DNA from: Chlamydiota bacterium
Lineage (GTDB): Bacteria > Chlamydiota > Chlamydiia > Chlamydiales > Parachlamydiaceae
Direction: 5' to 3'
Assembly (NCBI GenBank): GCA_013287905.1
Contig: JABDCW010000013.1
Span: forward strand, 1-41,884
Length of the DNA: 41,884 nucleotides
Part shown: positions 8,755 through 15,347 of the stretch, in pieces
Position numbering within the stretch: the first letter of the stretch is position 1
How the letters are laid out: each line of letters opens with the position of its first letter
Notes under the pieces: generated by a model
Seen by the model: only the letters and a program-made list of their open reading frames with translations
Told to the model about the DNA's origin: nothing
Databases searched by the model: none
Program-made: the position numbers and the translations under genes

Positions 8755-8952
8755 TAACTTATTTTTTGTACAAGGACATATGGATGCTTGTAATTTTTCA
8801 AGAAAGCGAAAAAAAGCCGTAATATAGCCGTAGTTGTGGATTACCAGTCGTTGAAAGAGATGGATTTTGATGACCCGAATTTAGTGGATAATTTAAGCAT
8901 TTTGTCTGTGCACTATAGTAATTTTAGGTGACTAAAGGTTATCCAAAATAAT
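8755..8952. other. Intergenic stretch without a supported gene
   Basis: Between the higBA promoter and the first tRNA-like repeat no convincing gene is seen. A short open frame on the plus strand ends near 8930 (reading ...S-L-K-E-M-D-F-D-D-P-N-L...) but lacks a start with a ribosome binding site. It may be a decayed gene end. Confidence 0.4.
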
Positions 8953-9036
8953 GTAAGGAAGCACTTTTTCAAGACTGAAAATCCTTATGTCGCTGGTTCG
9001 ATTCCCGTCTTAATTTGAAGACACTTATTGATTAAA
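8953..9036 (+). repeat. Degenerate tRNA-Phe 3' half, copy 1 (att-like)
   Basis: Bases 8973-9005 match the anticodon-to-T-loop part of tRNA-Phe (7908-7940) with few changes; the D arm and acceptor stem are lost. The copy at 11999-12088 shares not only this core but also GTAAGGAAGC upstream and about 30 bases downstream (CCGTCTTAATTTGAAGACAC...), so the two are one repeat about 85 bp long in direct orientation, enclosing 3 kb. Best read as relics of site-specific integration at the tRNA gene. Confidence 0.8.
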
Positions 9037-9087
9037 TGGATGATCTGTGGTAGAATAAAGGAAAAACGATGGATAAAGGATATTCTT

Positions 9088-9477
9088 ATGGGCGCATTAA
9101 GTCATAGTATTTTTTCGAATATACCCGAGAAGGATTACCTTTCCCTTTTTGATAAAGGGGAGGCTCGGGCATCTAAAGTGATTGAATTCGTTGAATTTAG
9201 AAAGGATTATGTCGCAAAAGCAGTGGGTGTTCCTCCTAGTTCCATTCGTTATGATGAACGCATGCCTCAAATTCTCAAGGATAGGTTGAGGGAGTGGGCA
9301 AACTTATTTAATTTGGTTGCACAAGTCTTTGAAGGAGATGCCATAAAAACAGCTCTGTGGTTTAAAACAACAAATCCGATGCTAGGCAACATAACACCTC
9401 GCGATATGATACGCTATGGTCGTTACCAGAAATTACTTAAGTTTATTATCAACGCTTTTTCTGAAAACCAACATTAG
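9088..9477 (+). CDS. Antitoxin-like protein, DUF2384 (MbcA/ParS/Xre toxin-binding domain)
   Basis: 129 residues from ATG 9088, chosen because AAAGGA lies 8 bases upstream; an open frame extends back to 9028 but into the tRNA-derived repeat. The N-terminal part (about 25-60) resembles a short helix-turn-helix (Y-V-A-K-A-V-G-V-P-P-S-S-I-R). The C-terminal part with A-L-W-F-K-T-T-N-P-M-L-G-N-I-T-P-R-D-M matches the DUF2384 signature, the domain that binds RES-type toxins. No RES toxin gene adjoins it: the next genes lie on the other strand and look unrelated. So it is an orphan antitoxin or a partner of a new kind of toxin. Confidence 0.75.
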   Translation: MGALSHSIFSNIPEKDYLSLFDKGEARASKVIEFVEFRKDYVAKAVGVPPSSIRYDERMPQILKDRLREWANLFNLVAQVFEGDAIKTALWFKTTNPMLGNITPRDMIRYGRYQKLLKFIINAFSENQH

Positions 9478-9498
9478 AATGCTGCCCAAAAATCATAA

Positions 9499-9530
9499 AT
9501 AGGATTGCAAACACGTTTTTGCAATCCTAT
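9499..9530. terminator. Hairpin between convergent genes, likely bidirectional terminator
   Basis: Perfect 13-bp inverted repeat (9499-9511 and 9518-9530) with a 6-base loop, containing AGGATTGCAAA and its complement. It lies 22 bases after the DUF2384 stop and 35 bases after the converging gene's stop at 9565. The A/T-rich stem base gives a short T-run in both directions. Confidence 0.65.
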
Positions 9531-9564
9531 CCACGCTTTATGTCTTTTTCCTAGGAATACGGAT

Positions 9565-9843
9565 TCAATCATCCTCTATTCTAGTTGTAGAACATGCCAA
9601 GGCGCTTTCCTTAGTCATGGGCGCCTTTCGATACCGAATCATTTTATTTAGCTTCGCATGTGTTTTTTGCATAAGAGAGCATTCTTTTCTAGTACCACCG
9701 GCAAGCCCGTAAAGGGCATCGCTCCTAATGAACTCCCGATCAACCAATCCATACAGGTATTCTAGTTCTTCGATAGTCACTTCTGTTTTCATCAAAGCTT
9801 CTTTGCTTCTTCCAGATTTGTAACTTGCCAACTCAAATTTCAT
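9565..9843 (-). CDS. Small hypothetical protein, second gene of a coupled pair
   Basis: 92 residues, charged and soluble, not recognised. The N-terminus is rich in E and K (T-E-V-T-I-E-E-L-E-Y-L-Y), the middle is G-L-A-G-G-T-R-K-E-C, and the C-terminus is basic then acidic. Its ATG overlaps the stop of the upstream gene by 4 bases (ATGA at 9840-9843), so the two are translated together. The pair stands in the accessory island between an orphan antitoxin-like gene and a long gene-poor stretch. A toxin/immunity or toxin-antitoxin role is conceivable only from context. Confidence 0.6.
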   Translation of the reverse strand: MKFELASYKSGRSKEALMKTEVTIEELEYLYGLVDREFIRSDALYGLAGGTRKECSLMQKTHAKLNKMIRYRKAPMTKESALACSTTRIEDD

Positions 9844-10340
9844 ATCTCTAACTCCTTTTGCAGAGATAGAAATTGCCGCATAGCGCTATGTACTCCTCTT
9901 TGTGTTTCTTTAAAATCCTGCAAATTTAGTTGCTTTGAGACCTCTTCGATGAAGCCTTCTAAAAATCCATACATTTCAATTCTGATCGGTGCTTTACACT
10001 CAATCAGAGGTTTTCTGACTTTTGTTATTAGGTTGCCAGCAGGAACATACGAGTCGCCTCCAAATGCTACCTTTTGTTCAATCTCCTCGTATAACAAATA
10101 CCAATCGGATTGATTTCCATTGTTCTGATATACATTCCAAACGAGATACTTGGTGGTTTCAATCCCTGGGCCAAATCCGAAGGCTTCAAATCCGCCAAAG
10201 CTACCAATTGAAGCTTCTTTTTTGCAGAAATGACGGATTTCAGACGGAACATTAGCATCTTTTAGCGATGCTTGGATGTGTTTAATATCGGCTGAGATAG
10301 AATCTAATTGAGATTTGAAAAGAGCAATATTTTCATTCAT
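9840..10340 (-). CDS. Hypothetical protein, first gene of a coupled pair
   Basis: 166 residues from ATG 10338-10340, which has AGGGG 7 bases upstream; an in-frame ATG further upstream (10385) lacks such a site. The N-terminal ~40 residues look like an amphipathic helix, possibly a coiled coil (F-K-S-Q-L-D-S-I-S-A-D-I-K-H-I). A glycine-rich turn follows (S-F-G-G-F-E-A-F-G-F-G-P-G), then a mixed alpha/beta part. No signal peptide, no membrane segment, no recognised family. The downstream 92-residue gene overlaps by 4 bases. Confidence 0.65.
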   Translation of the reverse strand: MNENIALFKSQLDSISADIKHIQASLKDANVPSEIRHFCKKEASIGSFGGFEAFGFGPGIETTKYLVWNVYQNNGNQSDWYLLYEEIEQKVAFGGDSYVPAGNLITKVRKPLIECKAPIRIEMYGFLEGFIEEVSKQLNLQDFKETQRGVHSAMRQFLSLQKELEI

Positions 10341-11132
10341 AATTTTTCCCCTAATTAAATTTAATAAAATCCAATTCTCAATCAAGAGTTAAAGGGCCCA
10401 ATCAAAGGCAAAGATTGCTTGTACTTAAGTCAACAAGTACAGGCAGAAATATACTGCATTTGTGATATTATGTCCAAGAGTATGAGGAGATCGTAAAAAT
10501 GGCGTGAAGCACTCTGGTTCTATTTCATAGTAGGGAATGTCAAGGGAGGGGATTTGCTCGGTCAAGAAGCATTTTTAACATGTACACTGCTCTTTTCCCA
10601 TTGATTTGTGAGGTAGGGCTTTACTTTGATAAGGATTCTAGCTCATAGAGAAGCTTCATCCCCTCGATAAATTGGTTCGAGAACACTCCGGCTTTGGCCA
10701 CATCACCGGAGACATTTTCAGAAATGATCATGTCTTCGGCTTTTTCATTTTGTAAGTCTTTGTTTCCTTAATTATTTTTTGCCAGAATGAATATTTTTTG
10801 AGGGTTTTTGAGCTTATTGATATGTCTACAAGTAATCCCCAATGTTCAGTGAGCTTGAGTTCTCGAAAGGTTCTCCCTAAAACTTTAGTTCTTCAATCAT
10901 AAAAATCCTTTTTGGCAATTAACATGGAAATTAACATAGAAACACATGAAATTCAAGTTTTTCTATGTTCTTTACTATACCCTTTATGTGTTGTCTGATC
11001 TGCTTCCACTGGTAAATTCTCAGCAAATTTAAGTTTCTATACAACATAATTTTTATCAGAATTTTAGATTGAAAGATTGATTTGATCATGATAGGATGAT
11101 CATTTTTCAAACTTGAGAATAGGTGAAGTCCC
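10341..11132. other. Long gene-poor stretch of the island
   Basis: About 790 bases without an intact gene. It holds one probable gene remnant (10621-10767, listed separately), several small hairpins and A/T-rich sequence. The SD-like AGGTGA for the GNAT gene lies at its right end. No tRNA, terminator or repeat family seen elsewhere in the window is recognised here. It looks like decayed accessory DNA. Confidence 0.5.
10621..10767 (-). pseudogene. Possible 3' remnant of an unknown gene
   Basis: Open frame of 48 codons ending in TAA at 10621-10623, opened by an in-frame stop at 10768 and without a suitable start. It reads as balanced protein sequence (for example N-V-S-G-D-V-A-K-A-G-V-F-S-N-Q-F-I-E-G and L-L-Y-E-L-E-S-L-S-K at the end). 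Composition is protein-like, but the family is not recognised. Confidence 0.35.
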
Positions 11133-11774
11133 TTGTTAAAATCCTTCTTACTGCTGACTCTTTTTATTTCAGCATCTCTTTTCGGAGATCAAATTTTTCA
11201 AGATAAAAACCAGAATGAAATACGAATCTCTGTTGTGAAATCAGTGGAAGACATTGATCTGGAGAAGGGTCAAGATATTTTAGTTAGAAGCTTTATGAAC
11301 GCTTATGAAGATGTTCCTCTTTCAGAACTAAACCCCGAGTTTAAGTGTACTGGTGATGTAAGACGTTTTTATGAAAATTACTTTAAAGAAGAGCTAGAGC
11401 ATTTTAAGGAAGGCCACTTATTTTGGGTTCAGGCTTTTTTAAATAACAAAATTGTTGGATGGGCCACCTTCGAATTAGAGCCGCTGGAAGCAAATGCTGC
11501 TTACATGAATCTTCTTATTGTGGCACCAGAATATCAAAGAATGGGGATTGGAAAATATTTAACATTTTCAATATGCTCAGAAGATCTATTTTCAAATATA
11601 CAAGCTATAAATTTGCTCATCAGAAAAGTCAATATAGAGGGCTATAATTTTTATTATAGATTGGGATTCTTTGAGTTCGATTATCATCGTGACGACTTTG
11701 TAGACCCATCTCTTTTGACAGGTTTAAGGTGGGAAAAGAATCGGAACACACGCGGTCAAGCATCAGATCAATAA
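11133..11774 (+). CDS. GNAT-family N-acetyltransferase with a signal peptide
   Basis: 213 residues starting with TTG at 11133, with AGGTGA (11121-11126) in the right place. Residues 1-18 are a typical Sec signal peptide (hydrophobic L-L-L-T-L-F-I-S-A-S-L-F-G). The GNAT fold follows: beta strands around V-G-W-A-T-F-E-L (108-115) and M-N-L-L-I-V-A-P-E-Y (125-134), then the acetyl-CoA-binding motif Q-R-M-G-I-G (135-140). GNAT enzymes use cytosolic acetyl-CoA, so an exported one is unusual and suggests action outside the bacterium, for example in the host (inference). Stands alone, with no operon partner. Confidence 0.78.
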   Translation: MLKSFLLLTLFISASLFGDQIFQDKNQNEIRISVVKSVEDIDLEKGQDILVRSFMNAYEDVPLSELNPEFKCTGDVRRFYENYFKEELEHFKEGHLFWVQAFLNNKIVGWATFELEPLEANAAYMNLLIVAPEYQRMGIGKYLTFSICSEDLFSNIQAINLLIRKVNIEGYNFYYRLGFFEFDYHRDDFVDPSLLTGLRWEKNRNTRGQASDQ

Positions 11775-11945
11775 AAACTTAAAAAGGACGGTGAGGTCTC
11801 AGGCGTTATAGATAGGGTAGCAAGGAATATCCAAATGAATTTTCAGGGATCCAAGGGTTTTCCAAGACAAACATGGATAGAATGAGGGCATTTTACCTGT
11901 CATATTCAATTTCCCCACATACTGTGGGTAAATTAGAAGATCTAC
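11775..11945. other. Intergenic stretch
   Basis: No gene. A small perfect stem CCCACA / TGTGGG (11914-11928) is the only structure seen. It leads into the hydrolase-gene fragment and the second tRNA-like repeat. Confidence 0.4.
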
Positions 11946-12002
11946 TTCCAGGGTAAATCGAAGTAATCACTCAATTTTTCGGCTTCTATTCCCAAATCAG
12001 TA
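11946..12002 (-). pseudogene. Displaced fragment of the RBBP9-like hydrolase gene
   Basis: 57 bases identical, apart from one T/C change, to 18566-18622, an internal part of the hydrolase gene at 18355-18912. Same orientation, no start or stop. It abuts the second tRNA-Phe-like repeat (11999-12088), so a rearrangement joined the two. The near-identity implies a recent duplication or recombination event. Confidence 0.85.
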
Positions 12003-12088
12003 AGGAAGCGACTGAGGAAGACTGAAAATCCTTGTGCCGCTGGTTCGATTCCCGTCTTAATTTGAAGACACTATTGATTAAATGGATG
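11999..12088 (+). repeat. Degenerate tRNA-Phe 3' half, copy 2 (att-like)
   Basis: The core 12020-12052 matches the tRNA-Phe anticodon-to-T-loop segment. Flanks match copy 1 (8953-9036): GTAAGGAAGC upstream and TTAATTTGAAGACAC then TTGATTAAATGGATGA downstream. The T-arm 3' strand is changed, so it cannot form a tRNA. Confidence 0.8.
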
Positions 12089-12263
12089 AAACGCGCTAAA
12101 TATAATGCGTATATAATTGGCGCGTTTGCACAGGAAGTCTTTTTAAGATAAACTAAGAACCATTCAACATTGGAATGATCCATTTTTTTTATTGCGTTCC
12201 ATCGAACAATTATGCAATAGTTGTGTTAACACGCCAATTATAAACTTGTTATAAATGGCGTTT
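12088..12263. repeat. Two inverted motif pairs upstream of the DUF234 ATPase
   Basis: Four degenerate copies of a motif like AAACGCGCCAATTATA occur as two inverted pairs: 12088-12103 with 12112-12127, and 12229-12244 with 12249-12263. The exact 11-mer TATAATTGGCG (12112-12122) recurs inverted at 12232-12242. The outer ends AAACGC...GCGTTT also form short terminal inverted repeats, so this could be a 176-bp MITE-like element or an operator cluster for the gene starting at 12309. Confidence 0.55.
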
Positions 12264-12308
12264 CCGCACAACAATCCATTTCAAATACATATGTAGAGTG
12301 TTTTGTCT

Positions 12309-13808
12309 ATGAAATCATCAAAAAAACAAGCAAATAAAATCAGTGGACGTGTGAGAGAACAGCTTATTTTGGATCGACTCTTTGCAACTGAAAAGTCCGA
12401 GTTTTTGACGTTATACGGCCGGCGCCGAGTTGGAAAAACATTTCTTGTTAGGAATTTTTTTGAGAAAAAGCCGTGTTTGTTTTTTTATGTTACTGGGATA
12501 CAAGAAGGGAAACTGAAGGAACAACTAGGACAATTTACAAAACAAATTAGCACCATCTTTTATGAAGGTATATCTATTGTTCCCTACAAATCATGGTCAG
12601 AGGCTTTTGAGGCCCTGACAACAGCAATGTTGAAAGTATCAAAACGAACGAAAATTGTTCTATTTTTTGATGAGTTTCCATGGATGGCAACAAAACGTTC
12701 AGGATCACTTAGTGCACTGGAATATTTTTGGAATAGGCATTGGACTCACGATCCGAGGTTAAAGTTAATCATATGTGGGTCTTCAGCATCTTGGATAATC
12801 GACAAAATTGTTAATAATAAAGGAGGTCTTCACAATCGTGTAACAAGAACAATGATATTAGAACCGTTGAATTTACACGACACTAAGGCGTATCTGGCAG
12901 ACCTTGGTAATAAACTAAATGATCGCCAAGTTTTAGATCTCTATATGGTCTTGGGTGGAATACCACATTATTTATCTTTGGTTGAAAAAGGATTATCTGC
13001 CCAACAATGTATCGAAGAACTATTTTTTAGGAGAGATGGTGCTTTGGTAAATGAGTTTGACCGCCTGTTTTCCTCTTTATTCAAAGAGTCTTCAGCATAT
13101 ATAGACATCATCCGTATTATCGCTAACCACCGCTACGGGATAGGTCAAGCTCAATTGATTCGAGAAATTAAGTTGTCGAGCGGTGGAGGTACCACACGTC
13201 GTCTAAAAGAACTGGAGGAGGCAGGCTTTATTGTTAGTTTTCTCCCGCATGGGCACTCTGATAAGGGGTTGTACTATAAGGTGATCGATGAGTACACATT
13301 ATTCTATCTCCATTGGTTGGAACCACGAATTACTGCGATACGCAATCGAGACCAAAGTCCAGGATATTGGCTTTCAAAATCACAGTCGTCTGGTTGGAAA
13401 AGTTGGTCAGGATATGCATTTGAAGCCGTTTGTAATAAACATATCGCCCAAATCAAAAAAGCATTAAATATCGATCCAGGATCTGAGTCTGGGTCATGGA
13501 GGTATGTTCCCCGTCAGAATCCTGAAGATGAAAAGGATGGAGGCGGAGCGCAGATAGATTTGTTATTTGATCGACCAGATCAAGCGATTACTGTTTGTGA
13601 AATCAAATATTCAATGCAGCCATTTACCATCGATAAAGTTTATGCACAAGCCCTTGCGAAAAAGGTAGAGGTGTATCAACAGCAGACAAGAACAAAGAAA
13701 CAAATATTTCTTGTAATGATTACGAGTGCTGGATTGAAATCATCAAAGCATTATGACGAGTTAATTTCCCAGGAAGTTACATTGGGAGACCTGTTTAAAT
13801 CTGTTTGA
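12309..13808 (+). CDS. P-loop ATPase with C-terminal DUF234 / PD-(D/E)XK-like domain
   Basis: 499 residues from ATG 12309 (a TTG two codons earlier is possible). Numbering here is from the TTG. Walker A is G-R-R-R-V-G-K-T (39-46), Walker B is L-F-F-D-E-F-P-W (120-127), and a sensor-like C-G-S-S-A-S occurs at 158-163. A winged-helix part (about 265-335) follows, then a C-terminal domain whose spaced E374, D419 (A-Q-I-D-L-L) and E433-x-K435 (C-E-I-K-Y) resemble a PD-(D/E)XK nuclease site. This is the archaeal ATPase_2/DUF234 architecture also common in amoeba-associated bacteria. Biological role is unproven; a mobile-element or conflict role is suspected. Confidence 0.85.
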   Translation: MKSSKKQANKISGRVREQLILDRLFATEKSEFLTLYGRRRVGKTFLVRNFFEKKPCLFFYVTGIQEGKLKEQLGQFTKQISTIFYEGISIVPYKSWSEAFEALTTAMLKVSKRTKIVLFFDEFPWMATKRSGSLSALEYFWNRHWTHDPRLKLIICGSSASWIIDKIVNNKGGLHNRVTRTMILEPLNLHDTKAYLADLGNKLNDRQVLDLYMVLGGIPHYLSLVEKGLSAQQCIEELFFRRDGALVNEFDRLFSSLFKESSAYIDIIRIIANHRYGIGQAQLIREIKLSSGGGTTRRLKELEEAGFIVSFLPHGHSDKGLYYKVIDEYTLFYLHWLEPRITAIRNRDQSPGYWLSKSQSSGWKSWSGYAFEAVCNKHIAQIKKALNIDPGSESGSWRYVPRQNPEDEKDGGGAQIDLLFDRPDQAITVCEIKYSMQPFTIDKVYAQALAKKVEVYQQQTRTKKQIFLVMITSAGLKSSKHYDELISQEVTLGDLFKSV

Positions 13809-13879
13809 CGAAGTTAAAGATAAAAAGAGTCAGAAAAAAGAAGGAAATTTAAGTAGAAGGATCTTTTGAGGACAAAAAA

Positions 13880-13957
13880 ATGAATAAAGATGTTCAGGTT
13901 GACCTAAATGAGGTTGTTGATGCGTTTGAATGGAGTTTTGCGAACGCCATGGCTTAA
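13880..13957 (+). pseudogene. Short ORF, possible decayed gene start
   Basis: 25 codons (M-N-K-D-V-Q-V-D-L-N-E-V-V-D-A-F-E-W) with GAGGA 7 bases before the ATG. After the TAA the same frame stays open to 14015, so this may be one gene broken by a stop. The opening resembles the start of UPF0158-type small proteins, but that is a weak impression. Confidence 0.3.
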
Positions 13958-14023
13958 CATATCATTATTCGTCTCGATGTAACGACCATTAATTTTATAG
14001 AACCAACGGAATGACAATTGCAT

Positions 14024-14119
14024 ATGGGAAGATTTTGCAGAATCTGCGGTCAGTCGCGCTCAAACGAAAGCTTTTCTGGTAAAGGTCATAGACAATGTAT
14101 TTGCAAGAAGAGCCCATGA
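14024..14119 (+). CDS. Cys-rich mini-protein, truncated zinc-ribbon-like family
   Basis: 31 residues: M-G-R-F-C-R-I-C-G-Q-S-R then N-E-S-F-S-G-K-G-H-R and C-I-C-K-K. The C-x-x-C-G and C-x-C-K-K pairs with an F-S-G-K-G-H-R linker resemble a widespread family of small two-CxxC proteins (M-G-R-F-C-R-I-C-G-R type), which normally continue past the second pair. Here the second pair is C-x-C and the protein stops soon after, and there is no clear ribosome binding site. It may be a remnant. Its 3' end overlaps the end of the converging AbiEi-like remnant. Confidence 0.4.
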   Translation: MGRFCRICGQSRSNESFSGKGHRQCICKKSP

Positions 14120-14598
14120 GATTTTGAGTCCTTTGCTTGCCATTGTTTTGCGTATTTCAAAGCGATTAAATTCCCAAAATCAAATTTAGAAAGAGGGTTT
14201 AAGCTTTTTTTCAAAGCGATAAGAACATCTTTTTGACAACCAATTTGCTGTCCTATGGCTCCCAGTAAGGCTCTAACACGCGGAGGTTCTGATTCTGCAA
14301 CTTGAATAAGACGTTCAAATTGATGTTTTTCATCGAAATGCTTCAGCAGTCGTTTTACTGTTTCTTTTGGGGATAGTTCACTCGTTTTGCCGCCTTGACG
14401 AAGAAAGTCTAGAAGAGCGGCATCTTTGGTGGAGAGATTTCTCCAAGATTCAGGTCTTCTGGTGTGAATAATCGTATCTTGACCAACAATGGATCGAGGG
14501 AGGCTGAGTCGATTCGTTGCAACCTCGATTTTTGCTGCGTTTTGAGTTGTAAAACCCAATAAATTAGAAGCGGCATTGCCAGCTGGGAAAATCTTTTT
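14086..14598 (-). pseudogene. AbiEi-like antitoxin, N-terminally truncated remnant
   Basis: Open frame of about 170 codons without its own start. It begins P-A-G-N-A-A-S-N-L-L-G-F-T-T-Q and then A-A-K-I-E-V-A-T, parallel to P-T-G-A-Y-A-A-N-I-L-G-L-S-E-Q and P-A-K-V-V-F-L-T in the intact AbiEi at 16729-17352. The later part (S-W-R-N-L-S-T-K-D-A-A-L-L-D-F-L-R; R-V-R-A-L-L-G-A-I-G) is an intact-looking C-terminal domain. The wHTH domain is missing, replaced by the methyltransferase gene, whose TGA stop is in the same frame. Confidence 0.65.
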
Positions 14599-15312
14599 TC
14601 ATAATGGATTCTTTTGTAAGATAAGGTTAATTACTTTCCTTGTATAGATTTTCCCGTGCATCGGGCTGCTGGAAGTTTTTTCTGAAGCTTCTATTACAGT
14701 GAACAGGTCACTAAATTCGTTGGATAAATCAGAAATTGAATAAAGGTACGAAGGGATATTTGCATAGGGGTCTATAACCATTTTTTCTATAGGGCAAGGA
14801 GAATTCTGTAAAAGAGGACCGTAAAACTCGTCATTTATAGAAGCTAAGGAAATGAAATAAAACCCATTTGGTTTCATGGCTTTCCATAATTCCCTTCGGT
14901 AATTTTTTTGTGACTGTTTATTTGTGATGTGCTTGTAGCAAAATATATCAATTGCAATGTCTAGGGAATTTGGAATTATAGACCATTTTGATGAAACATC
15001 TTGAGCAAATGCGGTAATGGGTAGTTTTGTTCGATCAGCTTCTCTCATGACGGCATTGACATTGTCTTGTAATAAATCGATAGCGATAACAGAAAATCCG
15101 CGACTGGCTAAATAAAAGCTGTTTCGCCCAAGTCCGCATCCTAAATCTGCGGCCTTTTGTCTCTCATTACTAGGTTGCGTTTCGAGCCATGAAATGAACT
15201 CTACCACGGCATTTGTAGGGTCTTTTCTAAAAGATGAAGGGATTCCTTGTCTTTTATATTCATCAGCCCAGGCTTCTGTTGGGTGAGGAATCTTGGGATA
15301 GTTTTGAGTCAT
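14599..15312 (-). CDS. Class I SAM-dependent methyltransferase
   Basis: 237 residues. Motif I is A-A-D-L-G-C-G-L-G-R-N (54-64), and the acidic residue binding the SAM ribose is D79 in V-I-A-I-D-L. A later W-K-A-M-K-P-N-G-F-Y-F-I-S-L strand-turn is motif-III-like. Substrate not identifiable; small-molecule or lipid methylation is as likely as any. GGACGG lies 7 bases before the ATG at 15312. It is 35 bases downstream of the AbiEii-ankyrin gene on the same strand and may be co-transcribed. Its stop is directly followed, in frame, by the AbiEi-like remnant. Confidence 0.85.
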   Translation of the reverse strand: MTQNYPKIPHPTEAWADEYKRQGIPSSFRKDPTNAVVEFISWLETQPSNERQKAADLGCGLGRNSFYLASRGFSVIAIDLLQDNVNAVMREADRTKLPITAFAQDVSSKWSIIPNSLDIAIDIFCYKHITNKQSQKNYRRELWKAMKPNGFYFISLASINDEFYGPLLQNSPCPIEKMVIDPYANIPSYLYSISDLSNEFSDLFTVIEASEKTSSSPMHGKIYTRKVINLILQKNPL

Positions 15313-15347
15313 GTTGACCGTCCTAAAGTATTAAATTTCAATTAAAT

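Noticed and set aside
11986..12183. Minus-strand ORF of 65 codons
   Set aside because: It contains the same tRNA-antisense peptide from the degenerate tRNA repeat, so it is not a gene.
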